Below are positions 1 to 9,990 of a stretch of DNA of 64,000 bases, one piece after another. Source of the DNA: Algoriphagus sediminis (GTDB taxonomy: Bacteria > Bacteroidota > Bacteroidia > Cytophagales > Cyclobacteriaceae). The notes under the pieces are model-generated. The model did no database searches. It saw nothing but the letters and a program-made list of their open reading frames with translations, and had not been told where the DNA came from. The first letter of the stretch is position 1. Each line of letters begins with the position of its first letter. The stretch is from NCBI RefSeq assembly GCF_030403435.1, contig NZ_JAUEPH010000003.1, positions 310,001-374,000 of the forward strand. Reading direction: 5' to 3'. The translations under genes and the position numbers were made by a program.

Positions 1-2478
1 GAATCCTCGGAAGATGGGATTATCCACAAAATAAATAATATGACCGCGGCCTTTTCTCTCACTACCTATGGCCAGAGATTCACCCATTCTTTCTTTGATC
101 TTGACACCCACATATCCCGTTCTGTATGAATCAGTGGAAAGAATTCTTCCCGCGTTCACTCCATTGTTCATGTAGGCATAACTGTTTGAATTATTCTTCA
201 ATGTGTAGAATTTACCTCCTGTACCGTAACCCAAAGGATGTGTTTCATCCATCTCTACCTCATATATTGCTCCAGTCACTCCGCCGGAAATAGCTAATCT
301 CTCCCCATCAATATAGGGCTCTAATCTTTCAGCCACCCTCACACTGTCGGCCATCTCTTCTGCGGCCTTCTCATCTTCTTCGGTATCGAAGGTTTTTAAT
401 TCAAAACCTTCTTCATTGGCGAAAAGGTCCACTGAACCATCTATTGCGATCAATCTTCCTCCATCTCTTACCCAGTCCATTACATTGGCCTTCACTCTAT
501 CATTTATTCCTCCCCCCCATAAAGAAGGCATAATGAGAACATCATAATCACTAAGGTCATATCTGGCCATGTTTTCAAGTTCCAGATTCACCAATGGGTA
601 ATTCAGATCCTTTTCAAAGAAATGCCATAATTCTCCATATCCAAGAGAACTGGTTCCTGCTCCTCCCACCAAAGCTACCTTAGGTGCTTCAATGACCCGG
701 ATAGTAGGTGAACCAAAGTCTTTACCTGATTCCATATATCCGGTCATGGTGGTAGCGAGTTCGATCTGGAATTTATTAGCGGTCTCTGTAACCACACGGT
801 CAAAATCTTTTACATATTCATTTCCACCCTTGGTTATCAATAAAGTCCCCGCAGGAAAACTTTTTCCTTCCGTAGTGAATGGATATTCAGGATATTTTAC
901 TCTGACACCTTGGTCCAGGAGTGAGGCAAGAAATGATGCTGCTCTTGTTCCTTGCCATTCAGCAATGTAGGCCACAGGAGTAGTTCCTGCCTGATTTTGA
1001 ATAAATTCGGGTGCCTGATATTCTCCTGCAGGCTCTATTCGGCTTTCGGATGCATAAGCTTCAAGTCCATAAGCATAAGGTAAGGCCCAACTAGTAATGT
1101 CATAGGTGATACTATCGTTCAGTTGAGGACTTGGCTCAAATAATACCTGTGCCAGCACAGACTTTGGCTGGTAAGCCGAAACTATCACATCCTCCTCCGA
1201 AGTAGAAAAGGACTCAGATTGTCCACTTTGATAAGACCATCCTCTTAATCCGGATTTTTTCCCAGCAGTTCCATATTGGATACCATTTTTATCCAGCAAT
1301 TCTAGAAGCTTCGCTAACTGCGCAGGGTTATCCTCACCTTTGATCACAAAGCTTTTGTATTGCCCTTTAGGATTAGATGAGTTGCTCTCATAGAAATTTG
1401 CAAACTCCTCAAGTAATTTTTCGGCATGCTGACTGGTGACTTCCGTGGCTGACATAGCAGCAGTATAGTGACCTTCAATTCTGTAGCTAAGAGTCACTGT
1501 ATCACCTACGGCATTGAAGCCGGCAAGACCCGCTCGTCCACTACCTCCCTGTTCGATGGTCATTCCTATGGCTCCATTGAACATAGGGTACGTGTCTCCA
1601 TAGGATGGATAAAGCAGATCGAATCTTTCTTTCGTAAAATAGAATCTCCCCTTTTCATCAAAATACTTAGCTGTATTTTTTCCAAAAATATCCTGGAATT
1701 CATGTTGCCATTCAGTAAGCTGCTCGTGTAAAGGTTCAGCTGCAGGAGCCATGTAGAAAGGCGAATTAATTCCTTGTTCATGGAAGTCTAGGTGTAGCTG
1801 AGGCATCCATTCTTGATAGACCTTTAACCTTGCCTGTGATTCTACCTGTACCTGCCAAGCCCAATCTCTATTCAAATCAAATAGATAGTGGTTAGCTCTT
1901 CCTCCTGGCCATGGTTCATTATGTTCTACAGACTGAAGGTCCGGCTGAAGTGTGGTGTTCATTTTTTGATTGTACCACATGGCATATCGATCTCTTCCGT
2001 CAGGATTTATAGCAGGATCGATAATAACGACTTGATTTTTAAGCCATTCCTGGGAGGTTTCATTGTTCGGATCAGCTAAAGTATGGAAGGCTGAAATTGC
2101 CGCTTCCATCCCTACGGATTCATTTCCATGAACATTAAAAGACATCCAGTTTACAGGAATAGAATGAACTGGATCCCCTTCTATAAGACCTGCTCTTCTC
2201 AGGTTGTCAGTTCTAATCTCTTCAAGGTTACCCATATTTTCTGCACTGGAAAGAATGGCAATGATCAAAGGTCTTTTTTCATTGGTCTCTCCATATTGCT
2301 GAAGGATGACATTAGGGTTATTCTCAGCCACATGCTCGAAATAATCAATCATTCTGTGGTGAGGAGTGAATCTATCTCCTGGCTTATAGCCAAGAAATTG
2401 TTCAGGAGTTTGGATTTGGGCGAAAGCCGAAATGACCAGTGAAAAGGCCAAAAGGCTGGTGGTGAGAAGTTTTTTCAT
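1..2478 (-). CDS. M14 family zinc carboxypeptidase, C-terminus cut off by window edge
   Basis: Secreted metallopeptidase of the M14 carboxypeptidase family. The frame is open from the ATG at 2478 to the window edge, giving at least 826 residues without a stop, so the C-terminus lies outside. A Sec signal peptide (MKKLLTTSL...AFA-Q) opens the protein. The zinc site is readable: HGNE supplies H117 and E120, and H233 in DFHEQG is the third ligand; E309 in TIEQGG fits the catalytic glutamate. The remainder (from about 430) looks like the extra glutamine-amidotransferase-like domain found in large Bacteroidota M14 proteins, with GGAGTSS and DVLIMPSLWGGG segments. It stands alone, 111 bp from the next gene. 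Substrate unknown; peptide scavenging is inferred. Confidence 0.9.
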   Translation of the reverse strand, partial: MKKLLTTSLLAFSLVISAFAQIQTPEQFLGYKPGDRFTPHHRMIDYFEHVAENNPNVILQQYGETNEKRPLIIAILSSAENMGNLEEIRTDNLRRAGLIEGDPVHSIPVNWMSFNVHGNESVGMEAAISAFHTLADPNNETSQEWLKNQVVIIDPAINPDGRDRYAMWYNQKMNTTLQPDLQSVEHNEPWPGGRANHYLFDLNRDWAWQVQVESQARLKVYQEWMPQLHLDFHEQGINSPFYMAPAAEPLHEQLTEWQHEFQDIFGKNTAKYFDEKGRFYFTKERFDLLYPSYGDTYPMFNGAIGMTIEQGGSGRAGLAGFNAVGDTVTLSYRIEGHYTAAMSATEVTSQHAEKLLEEFANFYESNSSNPKGQYKSFVIKGEDNPAQLAKLLELLDKNGIQYGTAGKKSGLRGWSYQSGQSESFSTSEEDVIVSAYQPKSVLAQVLFEPSPQLNDSITYDITSWALPYAYGLEAYASESRIEPAGEYQAPEFIQNQAGTTPVAYIAEWQGTRAASFLASLLDQGVRVKYPEYPFTTEGKSFPAGTLLITKGGNEYVKDFDRVVTETANKFQIELATTMTGYMESGKDFGSPTIRVIEAPKVALVGGAGTSSLGYGELWHFFEKDLNYPLVNLELENMARYDLSDYDVLIMPSLWGGGINDRVKANVMDWVRDGGRLIAIDGSVDLFANEEGFELKTFDTEEDEKAAEEMADSVRVAERLEPYIDGERLAISGGVTGAIYEVEMDETHPLGYGTGGKFYTLKNNSNSYAYMNNGVNAGRILSTDSYRTGYVGVKIKERMGESLAIGSERKGRGHIIYFVDNPIFRGF

Positions 2479-2589
2479 GATTTTCTATCGAAGAAGTCCC
2501 GAAGTTAAAGTGAAAATCAAGATAGAGAAAACCAAATGTGGAAAAGTGTGGAATTTATCTTCGGATCATTCTCTTCAATATTCTTCGCA

Positions 2590-3537
2590 TCAATTGATTT
2601 TTTGCAACCAGGCAAAAAATTCCATACTCCAAGCCAAAGCGACGTGCAGAGCCACTCCACCCCAGATTCTTTTAGAGTAAAAAGCTAAAACGCCAATAAT
2701 ATAACCGCCGAATGCAGAGGAAATACATTCCGTCATAGGCTTACCAAAATGTAAAAAAACATAAGATCCTACCATTGCCAACACGGCATGTCCGCCTAAT
2801 ACACGCGTAAATGCAATCACCAAAAACCCTCGAAATAAAAATTCTACATTCAGAAAATTCAGTCCATAAAAAAGTTCGAATACAGCTACCGTAAACCATT
2901 CAGGCAGCTCATGAACTACCGCAAATATTTCACCTCCAGACTTATCAAAACGAGGATAGTATCGCGTCAAATCCCCTAAAAATGAGGCAAATCCTATCCC
3001 AATAAAAACTATCCCGATCAAAAGAAAATAGGGAGTAAAATCTGTGTCCTTAACTTTTAAACCGTACCAACTTTTCTCAGGATCCCGCTTTTTTTCGTAA
3101 AAGCGATAAAAAATTAGAAGGGGAATTAAAGTGGTGAAAAACGGTCTGATATACCAGAGAATCCTTCTGACGAAAAGTCTATCCGCCGGCTCCAGAGTGT
3201 CTATAATATAATAGTGAAGGAAAAAGGAGCGTTGAAAACCCATGGCCAGAGTACCCAGAAGAAAAAGTAGCCAAAACTCTCTTGATTTAACCCAGGTACG
3301 ATTGATGTTAAAAATGTAAAGAAACCCACAAATAGCGAGGAACGGAAACATGGTGAATCCTCCAAAAAGAGGGAGTTGGATCCATTGCTTGTACAGAGAA
3401 TCTATAAATCCATTTTCGAAATTGTACTTATAATTCAGGAAAATTGCGAGCGCAAGAAATAGAGCAGTACTGGCATAAAACCATACATGAAAGTGAGCTT
3501 GCCAATACTTCTTTAAATATGCTATGATTTGCTTCAC
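2590..3537 (-). CDS. CPBP-like (CAAX/bacteriocin-processing) intramembrane protease family protein
   Basis: Polytopic inner-membrane protein of 315 residues with roughly eight hydrophobic segments. The last third resembles the CPBP (Abi/CAAX protease) family: an ExxxR core in VEFLFRGF, a FLHFGKP segment matching the second His motif, and a final helix with HVALAW. The motifs are degenerate: the usual EExxxR is reduced to VExxxR and the residue four before the second-motif His is Tyr rather than Phe. It may therefore be a weak or inactive protease. Its ATG overlaps the stop of the upstream DUF6624 gene by 4 bp (ATGA), so the two are translationally coupled. Family call is moderate; activity is uncertain. 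Confidence 0.6.
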   Translation of the reverse strand: MKQIIAYLKKYWQAHFHVWFYASTALFLALAIFLNYKYNFENGFIDSLYKQWIQLPLFGGFTMFPFLAICGFLYIFNINRTWVKSREFWLLFLLGTLAMGFQRSFFLHYYIIDTLEPADRLFVRRILWYIRPFFTTLIPLLIFYRFYEKKRDPEKSWYGLKVKDTDFTPYFLLIGIVFIGIGFASFLGDLTRYYPRFDKSGGEIFAVVHELPEWFTVAVFELFYGLNFLNVEFLFRGFLVIAFTRVLGGHAVLAMVGSYVFLHFGKPMTECISSAFGGYIIGVLAFYSKRIWGGVALHVALAWSMEFFAWLQKIN

Positions 3538-4253
3538 AGAGCTTGGGTTTCAGGCTTTTTTCCTCTGGTGAAAAAATACATCATTACCACTAAGACGAGC
3601 ATTAAAACGGAAAAGAGAACCAGAGCTGCATTCGTTATTCCGCCGATCATAGAATTCATCTCCATATGCATTTCCGTCATTTCCGCGAGGTAATCCTCGA
3701 TTGGTTCAAGTCCCATTTCAGCCCTACGAGCATTAAGGTTTTCTGGGTCTTCCGTTGGTAAGGAGAAGGCCTCCCCGGTGATAAAGTTGTAATTGACCTG
3801 TGTTCCGTAGACTAATTTCTCACCTTTATTCATCCTTACCCGATCAGTTAGGAGCGCATAATTGCTTGGGCTTGCATTTCCTTCCAACACCTCTTCATGC
3901 ATCAAATCAAGAACTTCTTCCTGAAAGGCAAGATTGAAATCTGAATGCTGTACGATTAACCAAAAATTCCTTTCCCCAACTTGTCCTACCTTATCAAAAC
4001 CTGGGTATCCAACCTCCTCCAAAATTTTAGAAGCTTTTTCTTGATTCGCCCGAAAGATACTGTCCTTCTTGGACTCCCATTCAGACTGAGAAAGAGAGGA
4101 GAACTCCTTCGGCGGCTGAGCATTTGAGGCGGCTAACTGATCAATTTTGACCATTTCTTCTAGTTCTCTGATTAGAGAAGAATCCAGATTTGCTTGCGCA
4201 AAGAGATTTTGAATAGAAAAGATACTTAGGAATAACAGGAAACCTCTTTTCAT
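3534..4253 (-). CDS. DUF6624 domain protein with signal peptide and C-terminal membrane anchor
   Basis: 239 residues: an N-terminal signal peptide ending NLFAQ, a central domain, and a C-terminal hydrophobic helix (about 205-228) followed by the basic RGKKPE tail. The central part has the features I associate with DUF6624: WLIVQHSD, ALLTDRVRMNKG and YGTQVNYN, preceded by a helical SIFRANQEKASKILEEVGYPG segment. These proteins have no known function. The helix and tail orientation suggests the domain faces the periplasm while anchored in the inner membrane. It overlaps the CPBP-like gene by 4 bp, which suggests joint production, perhaps as partner or substrate of that membrane protein (inference only). 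Confidence 0.65.
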   Translation of the reverse strand: MKRGFLLFLSIFSIQNLFAQANLDSSLIRELEEMVKIDQLAASNAQPPKEFSSLSQSEWESKKDSIFRANQEKASKILEEVGYPGFDKVGQVGERNFWLIVQHSDFNLAFQEEVLDLMHEEVLEGNASPSNYALLTDRVRMNKGEKLVYGTQVNYNFITGEAFSLPTEDPENLNARRAEMGLEPIEDYLAEMTEMHMEMNSMIGGITNAALVLFSVLMLVLVVMMYFFTRGKKPETQAL

Positions 4254-4322
4254 TGGAATTGGGATAGATTAATTAAAACCTAAATAAATGAATTTATATC
4301 ATTCATTATGTTTAAGGCTTTT

Positions 4323-4355
4323 AAAAAAAGAAGCTCAAGTCGTAAGACCTGAGCT
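4323..4355 (-). terminator. Rho-independent terminator after the lipocalin-like gene
   Basis: Arms at 4332-4341 and 4346-4355 form a 10-bp stem (one G-U pair on the RNA) with a 4-nt loop. Read on the minus strand it is followed by a T-rich run (4323-4331). It lies 34 bp beyond the stop of the gene at 4389 and should end the transcript carrying the serine hydrolase and lipocalin-like genes. Confidence 0.8.
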
Positions 4356-4388
4356 CAGATGAGATTGGTGGTTAAATGGTTAAGGTTT

Positions 4389-5111
4389 TCAATCAGGGAA
4401 TTTATTTTGTCTGGCAAAAATCATTTCAATATCTCTGTTTGAATCCGAAATTCCGGTAAGAGTAAGCTTTCCTGGTGAAAAGGCCAAAGCCCAGGATTCA
4501 GCAGGGTCTCCTTCCGTATGTGGTAGCATGGTGACTTGAGGTCTGTGTGCATTCATATGCCAGTAACCAGTTTTTCGTCCTTCAGCCATAGACATTTCTC
4601 GGTAAATTCGGTCCCAGCGTATGAGAAACATTTTTAGTTCATTCTCCTCTATTGCTCTAGTATCACTCGCACCGCTATCCTTTATATGAGTAAGCATCCA
4701 CAAGCCGATTATTTTATCCGCAGGAGCCTTTGGTAATTCATCGATTCTTGAAAGCAATACCGTTACTGGCTCACCATTTTCTTCCCGCTTCCAAATCATC
4801 TCTTCATCCATAACCTCAACCTTAAAGGCTCCAAATTCTGATTCAAGCTGAAGCCCTTCAGTTTCTGTTGGTAAAAAACTCTTTTCGGCTTCATTATAAT
4901 CATAAGTTCCAAATGAACTTTTCAGCCAACCATTTCCAGATTCAAAAGTCCCGTTTTCGTTTATTCTGGTCCATCTTGCTATTGGGGTCATCTCTTCTTC
5001 GCCCACCTGAACATTTATTACCTCCCAAAGCCCTGTGATATCTTGTGCGTAAGTTGGTAAGGAAAAGATGCTCCATAACGCAAATAGGGCTACATTAATC
5101 TTTAATTTCAT
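4389..5111 (-). CDS. Secreted lipocalin-like hypothetical protein with two GLW repeats
   Basis: I do not recognise a named family with certainty. The ATG at 5111 begins a good Sec signal peptide (MKLKINVALFALWS...TYAQ); the frame also opens upstream at a TTG at 5123, which is less likely. The mature part of about 215 residues contains two related halves, each opening with GLW (DITGLWEVINV and IIGLWMLTHIK) and continuing with strand-rich sequence, as in lipocalin-like domains. A small hydrophobic ligand or a structural role in the periplasm is possible but not shown. It starts 4 bp after the stop of the serine hydrolase gene and is the last gene before a terminator, so the two are cotranscribed. 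Confidence 0.6.
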   Translation of the reverse strand: MKLKINVALFALWSIFSLPTYAQDITGLWEVINVQVGEEEMTPIARWTRINENGTFESGNGWLKSSFGTYDYNEAEKSFLPTETEGLQLESEFGAFKVEVMDEEMIWKREENGEPVTVLLSRIDELPKAPADKIIGLWMLTHIKDSGASDTRAIEENELKMFLIRWDRIYREMSMAEGRKTGYWHMNAHRPQVTMLPHTEGDPAESWALAFSPGKLTLTGISDSNRDIEMIFARQNKFPD

Positions 5112-5115
5112 AGTG

Positions 5116-6276
5116 TTAGTCAATTAAATTGTTTACAATATTTTTTGCTAGTTCCATTTCATTGGTCCGCCATCCAGAATTGGTGAGGAAAGATATGATA
5201 TAGTCTCCCTCATTGATGTTGATTGCCATCGCTCTAAATCCTTCAGTACTTCCTCCGTGGATGATATATGGTTCATCTATGCCGAGATCACCCATTCCAT
5301 AATTATCACCTTTTCCAAAGGTCACCCAACCATAACCATAGCCTAAATCCTGTGTGATGTCTGATAGGTGGTTGGATTTCATCTTTTCCAGGGACTCCTG
5401 AGATAGGACTTTTCCCTCACTCATTTCCTGAGCCCAAATGCCAATATCTCTTGCCGTACTAAAGATTCTTCTCCCAAGGGTTAAATCAATAAAGTTATTG
5501 GCGAGCCATTGCTTTCTGTCCTCATCATATGAATAACCCACCGCCAGATTTTGAATACTTACCTGATTCGATGAGCTTGCATATGTTTGTGTCATCCCCA
5601 GAGGGCCAGTTAGTTTTTCCTCTAAAATCTGCTCAAATGGCAGGGAATAGCTTTCTTCCAGGAGAATGGCCAAAAGATGGTAAGGGAAATTGCTGTAATA
5701 AACCGATTCATTTGGCTGACCCCGGACAGGTAGATTACTGATAAAATCTACATACTCTCCATTAGTGAAGTGCAAGCGCTTAAATTTTCTGAATTCATCT
5801 GCGGAGAGTTCTTCTCCGACCGCATCATAATCCGGAAGCCCTGAACTATGACTCATCATGTGATGAAGAGTTATATCACTTGAGTAATTTCCTGAATACT
5901 TCAGTTCAAAACTTTCTAAAAGATCAACCAGCCGATCCGTAGTTTTCAACTTTCCTTCTTCCTCCGCAATCATAATCAGACCAGAGATCAAGGATTTGTT
6001 CACAGAAGCAATATCAAATACCGTAGTTGTTTCATTAGGGATATTCCAGTCTCGACGGGCAATACCATAAGCCTTCTGAAATTGGTTTCCTGCGGGATCC
6101 TGGATAAAGACAGAGCCATGGAATAAATCTGCATCTGCCTTTGTCTGCAGAAGGGAGTCTATTCTTATTAATGAAGAAATTCTTTCAGGCTCCTGGATGG
6201 ACCGGGTGCAAGAGCTAAATCCAATGGAAAAAAGGATTGATAAACTCCAGATGTAAATGAGATTCTGATTTTTCAT
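5116..6276 (-). CDS. Serine hydrolase lipoprotein, class C beta-lactamase fold
   Basis: 386-residue member of the beta-lactamase/penicillin-binding-protein (MEROPS S12) group. From the ATG at 6276 the protein begins with a lipoprotein signal, lipobox GFSSC with C23, so I prefer this start over the in-frame ATG at 6306. Catalytic motifs are intact: SxxK is S91-V-N-K94, YxN is Y194-S-N196, and HGG near the C-terminus replaces KTG. Such proteins act as D-amino-acid peptidases, esterases or beta-lactamases; the sequence does not say which. It is probably attached to the outer-membrane inner leaflet or the cell surface. It is followed within 4 bp by the lipocalin-like gene. Confidence 0.85.
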   Translation of the reverse strand: MKNQNLIYIWSLSILFSIGFSSCTRSIQEPERISSLIRIDSLLQTKADADLFHGSVFIQDPAGNQFQKAYGIARRDWNIPNETTTVFDIASVNKSLISGLIMIAEEEGKLKTTDRLVDLLESFELKYSGNYSSDITLHHMMSHSSGLPDYDAVGEELSADEFRKFKRLHFTNGEYVDFISNLPVRGQPNESVYYSNFPYHLLAILLEESYSLPFEQILEEKLTGPLGMTQTYASSSNQVSIQNLAVGYSYDEDRKQWLANNFIDLTLGRRIFSTARDIGIWAQEMSEGKVLSQESLEKMKSNHLSDITQDLGYGYGWVTFGKGDNYGMGDLGIDEPYIIHGGSTEGFRAMAININEGDYIISFLTNSGWRTNEMELAKNIVNNLID

Positions 6277-6356
6277 TGATGCCAAATTCGAAATAGAATC
6301 AGGCATTCCAAGCGAATAAAGCCACTTTGGGATGAAATTCTTAAATACGTGACGAA

Positions 6357-7130
6357 TTAATCCAGAAAGTTAGATTCGTATTTAGAAGATACTGGAATGA
6401 CTATGGATTTTAACTCAAGCTCCATTTTCCCTTTGGACTGGATAACTCGTGCCACATTGACAGGATTTACCAGATAACTCCGATGGGATCGTACTAAAAG
6501 GGGCCTTAGGGTTTCATTTTCTTCAAGTGATTTTAAGCTGTTTCGTAAAAGTTGCTTTTTTGTTTCTTCCCCATGCTTGATGAAAACTTCGACATAATTA
6601 CCTGCAGATTTGATAAAAAGAAGATCCTCGATCCTAAGTTTGATCAGGTCCTTTCCGTTTTCTGAAGCCAGAGAAATCAAATCTTGAGGAATAGATTTTT
6701 GCCTTCCCGGAATAAAACCGATTCCATAGGAAATTACCACTGGGGTGATCATCATGGCAAAACATTCCCTCATCATCAGGAAGTAAGAGTCCCAGTACAT
6801 CTCGGTCCAATTCCAAAAAATATTGAAAACAAGGAAGGTGACGTGTGCGGCAAATATTAGCTCAATCAGGAGCCAAATAGTTTGATGGGCCCATGTTCTT
6901 CTCTGGATGTATCGGCTTAAGCCAAATTCAAAAATCGCAAAACATAGGGAGTTGGCCAGACCGAACCAAAATGCTCTCGCTAAGAGAGTATGACCTGAAA
7001 AAGAGATTCCTGTTTGGATTTGATAGGCATTAAAAACATATAGGATGTAAAACAGAAAAAGTCCCGAAACTAGGGTGATGATCCATTTGAATCGTTTTGA
7101 GTTTAAGTATTTTCTGTATGCCGGACTCAC
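6357..7130 (-). CDS. LytTR-family transcription regulator with membrane-embedded N-terminus
   Basis: 257 residues. The first 150 contain about four hydrophobic helices; the C-terminal 100 form a LytTR DNA-binding domain, recognised by IEDLLFIKSAGNYVEVF, LRNSLKSLEE and RSHRSYLVNP. LytTR domains normally sit behind a receiver in AgrA/LytR-type regulators; here the receiver is replaced by membrane helices, a layout common in Bacteroidota, so it probably responds to a membrane or envelope signal without phosphorylation. It is the only protein in the window with a recognisable DNA-binding output domain. It lies between uvrA and the serine hydrolase; the target genes are unknown. Confidence 0.88.
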   Translation of the reverse strand: MSPAYRKYLNSKRFKWIITLVSGLFLFYILYVFNAYQIQTGISFSGHTLLARAFWFGLANSLCFAIFEFGLSRYIQRRTWAHQTIWLLIELIFAAHVTFLVFNIFWNWTEMYWDSYFLMMRECFAMMITPVVISYGIGFIPGRQKSIPQDLISLASENGKDLIKLRIEDLLFIKSAGNYVEVFIKHGEETKKQLLRNSLKSLEENETLRPLLVRSHRSYLVNPVNVARVIQSKGKMELELKSIVIPVSSKYESNFLD

Positions 7131-7173
7131 AGCTAAATAAAAGAATATTATTGTTGCTCAGCAAGGGAAGAAT

Positions 7174-9990
7174 TTATACAAAAGCCTCCTTTAAATACTT
7201 CGCAGTATAATTATCTTCCTCTTTAGCCAAATCCTCTGGTGTTCCTGAAAAGGTGAGATATCCGCCTTTATGGCCTCCTTCTGGTCCGAGATCGATTACC
7301 CAGTCGGAAGATTTAATTACTTCGGTATTGTGCTCGATAATTATTACCGAATGGCCTTGTTCGATTAGGGCATTGATTGAATGAAGAAGCTTTTTAATGT
7401 CGTGGAAATGTAGTCCAGTCGTAGGTTCATCGAAAATAAACAAGATATGGTCTCCGGATTTCGATCCGCCCTTTCCTAAAAATGAAGCTAGTTTTACTCG
7501 CTGTGCTTCCCCACCAGAAAGCGTATTTGAGCTTTGACCCATTCCAATGTATCCCAAGCCCACTTCCTGCAAGGGTTTCAATCGGTTCACAATCTGGTTT
7601 TTGCCCTCAAAAAAGTCAATCGCTTCATCTACCGTCAGATCAAGAATTTCTGAGATGTCCTTGTCCTTATATTTTACGTCTAGAATTTCATTTTTGAATC
7701 GTTTTCCTTTGCAGGATTCACAGGTGAGATGAATGTCTGCCATGAATTGCATTTCTACTGTGGTGGTTCCTTCTCCCGCGCAATTCTCACATCGACCTCC
7801 ATCCACATTAAAGGAAAAGAAAGCCGGTTTATAGCCCCTTTGCTTAGAAACAGGCTGATCCGCGTAAAGCGAGCGGATGGCGTCATAAGCTTTGACGTAA
7901 GTCACCGGATTGGATCTGGAAGATTTCCCAATTGGGTTTTGATCGACGAATTCGATCTGGCTTACCTTTTTATAGTCCCCTTCGATTTTATCGTATTTCC
8001 CACTTTCATCGATCACCGTTCCCAGTCTTTTGCCTAAAGCAGGATAAAGAACCTTTCGGATCAAAGTAGATTTTCCAGAACCTGATACCCCCGTCACGGT
8101 AGTCAAAGTATTCAGGGGAAAAGTCACATCAATGTTTTTCAGATTATGTTCTCGGGCACCTTTGACCGTGATGGAATCTTTCCACTTTCTATTGCCTTTC
8201 TTCTGAAAGACTTGCTCTTCACCACGAAGATATTTGGCAGTATAAGTTTGGCCAGTACTTATTAGCTCTTCAATTGGACCCTGGAAAAGCATTTCTCCAC
8301 CATTTGAACCTGCATCCGGACCGATATCGATAATTTGATCTGCAGACTTCATCACCTTTTCCTCATGCTCCACCACGATCACGGTATTACCCATATCTTT
8401 CAAGGATTTCAGAACTCCAACCAATCGATCTGTATCTCTGGGATGAAGACCTATACTGGGTTCATCCAGAATATACATGGAGCCTACCAGGGCCGAGCCC
8501 AAAGAAGTGGCCAGCTTGATTCGTTGATATTCACCTCCTGAGAGTGTATTTGTCAACCTGTTTAAGGTCAAATAGCCAAGACCAACCTCATCCATAAATT
8601 CCAGACGACTCACGATTTCCTTCAAAAGCCGGTTGGCAATTTTCGCTTGATGCTGGGGTAGATCAAGAGTTTTGAAAAAATCCAATGCTTCATCAATGGG
8701 TAACAAAACCAAATCTATGATCGACTTCCCGGCTATTTTCACGTAGGATGCATCCTTCCTTAAGCGGGTTCCTTTACAATCCGGGCAAACGGTTCTTCCC
8801 CGAAATCGTGAAAGCATCACGCGATACTGAATTTTATGGGTTTTGGTTTCGAGATTTTTGAAAAAGGCATCCAGTCCTTTGAAGTATTTATTACCCGTCC
8901 AAAGCAATTCCTTCTGATCATCATTCAGGTCTTCATATGCTCTATGAATAGGAAAATCAAATTCAATTCCCTTTTTCAGTAGTGGCTCAAGCCATGACCT
9001 GGAAGATTCACCTCGCCAAGGGGCGATGGCACCTTCATACACGGACATGTCCTTATTAGGAAATACCAGATCAGGATCGATTCCCAAAACACTTCCAAAA
9101 CCTTCGCAGGTTTTACATGCACCATAGGGATTGTTAAATGAGAAGAAGTTTACCGTGGGGATTTCGAAAACCATATCATCCAATTCGAAGCGATCAGAGA
9201 AAGTCTTCTCCTCGACTTCTGGGATAGTGATTTTCATGTATCCATGCCCTTCAAAAAGTGCGGTCTGTACTGAATCGGCTATCCTAAACTGATTATCTTC
9301 ATCATCTTTTCTTACGGATGCCCGGTCAATCAAAATCTCATAATGTCCCTGAGGAACTTCTTTTTCCTGCAAAAGATCTTCTACAAAGTGGACATCAGAA
9401 TCTATTAAAATTCTCGTGTAGCCCTTTTGCAGCAGCAAGTCTAATTCTTTAGAAATATCCCTCCCGTCCTGAATTTGTAAGGGGCAGGAGATCATTACTT
9501 TGGTCCCTTCATCGAAGCTTTGCACATAATCCACAATGTCTGACACGGTGTGGTGCTTGACTTCATTTCCGGAAATCGGCGAATAGGTTTTCCCAACCCG
9601 CGAGAAAAGAAGTTTGAGATAGTCGTAGATTTCAGTGGTGGTCCCAACGGTAGACCGGGGATTTTTTGTATTGACTTTTTGCTGAATAGCGATCGCTGGT
9701 GCCACACCTTTTATGTATTCCACTTCAGGCTTTTCCATTCTCCCGAGGAATTGCCGGGCATAGGAGCTTAGGCTTTCTACGTACATTCTCTGGCCTTCGG
9801 CAAAAAGGGTATCAAATGCTAGGGAGGATTTTCCCGAACCTGATAAGCCGGTAACTACCACAAATTGGTTTCTGGGAATGGCAACGCTAAGGTTTTTGAG
9901 ATTATTTACCTGTGCGTTTTTAATGATAATAAACTCCTTAGGGTCCAGGGAGTCAATGTCTGTTTTGTTGGGAAGGGTACTGGTGGCCAT
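7174..9990 (-). CDS. uvrA: UvrABC excinuclease subunit A
   Basis: 938-residue nucleotide excision repair ATPase that finds DNA damage together with UvrB. Two ABC ATPase halves are visible: the first Walker A (GLSGSGKSS, 48-56) with signature LSGGEYQRIKL, and the second (GVSGSGKST) with signature LSGGEAQRVKL. Zinc-binding Cys pairs are present: CPDCKGTR in the first half, and CENCAGEG paired with CESCKGKRF in the second. Length and order match the usual UvrA of about 940 residues. The start MATSTLPNKT is an ATG at 9990. Divergent from pnuC with 95 bp between starts, where both promoters must lie. Bacteroidota often carry a second uvrA paralogue; that cannot be tested here. Confidence 0.97.
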   Translation of the reverse strand: MATSTLPNKTDIDSLDPKEFIIIKNAQVNNLKNLSVAIPRNQFVVVTGLSGSGKSSLAFDTLFAEGQRMYVESLSSYARQFLGRMEKPEVEYIKGVAPAIAIQQKVNTKNPRSTVGTTTEIYDYLKLLFSRVGKTYSPISGNEVKHHTVSDIVDYVQSFDEGTKVMISCPLQIQDGRDISKELDLLLQKGYTRILIDSDVHFVEDLLQEKEVPQGHYEILIDRASVRKDDEDNQFRIADSVQTALFEGHGYMKITIPEVEEKTFSDRFELDDMVFEIPTVNFFSFNNPYGACKTCEGFGSVLGIDPDLVFPNKDMSVYEGAIAPWRGESSRSWLEPLLKKGIEFDFPIHRAYEDLNDDQKELLWTGNKYFKGLDAFFKNLETKTHKIQYRVMLSRFRGRTVCPDCKGTRLRKDASYVKIAGKSIIDLVLLPIDEALDFFKTLDLPQHQAKIANRLLKEIVSRLEFMDEVGLGYLTLNRLTNTLSGGEYQRIKLATSLGSALVGSMYILDEPSIGLHPRDTDRLVGVLKSLKDMGNTVIVVEHEEKVMKSADQIIDIGPDAGSNGGEMLFQGPIEELISTGQTYTAKYLRGEEQVFQKKGNRKWKDSITVKGAREHNLKNIDVTFPLNTLTTVTGVSGSGKSTLIRKVLYPALGKRLGTVIDESGKYDKIEGDYKKVSQIEFVDQNPIGKSSRSNPVTYVKAYDAIRSLYADQPVSKQRGYKPAFFSFNVDGGRCENCAGEGTTTVEMQFMADIHLTCESCKGKRFKNEILDVKYKDKDISEILDLTVDEAIDFFEGKNQIVNRLKPLQEVGLGYIGMGQSSNTLSGGEAQRVKLASFLGKGGSKSGDHILFIFDEPTTGLHFHDIKKLLHSINALIEQGHSVIIIEHNTEVIKSSDWVIDLGPEGGHKGGYLTFSGTPEDLAKEEDNYTAKYLKEAFV

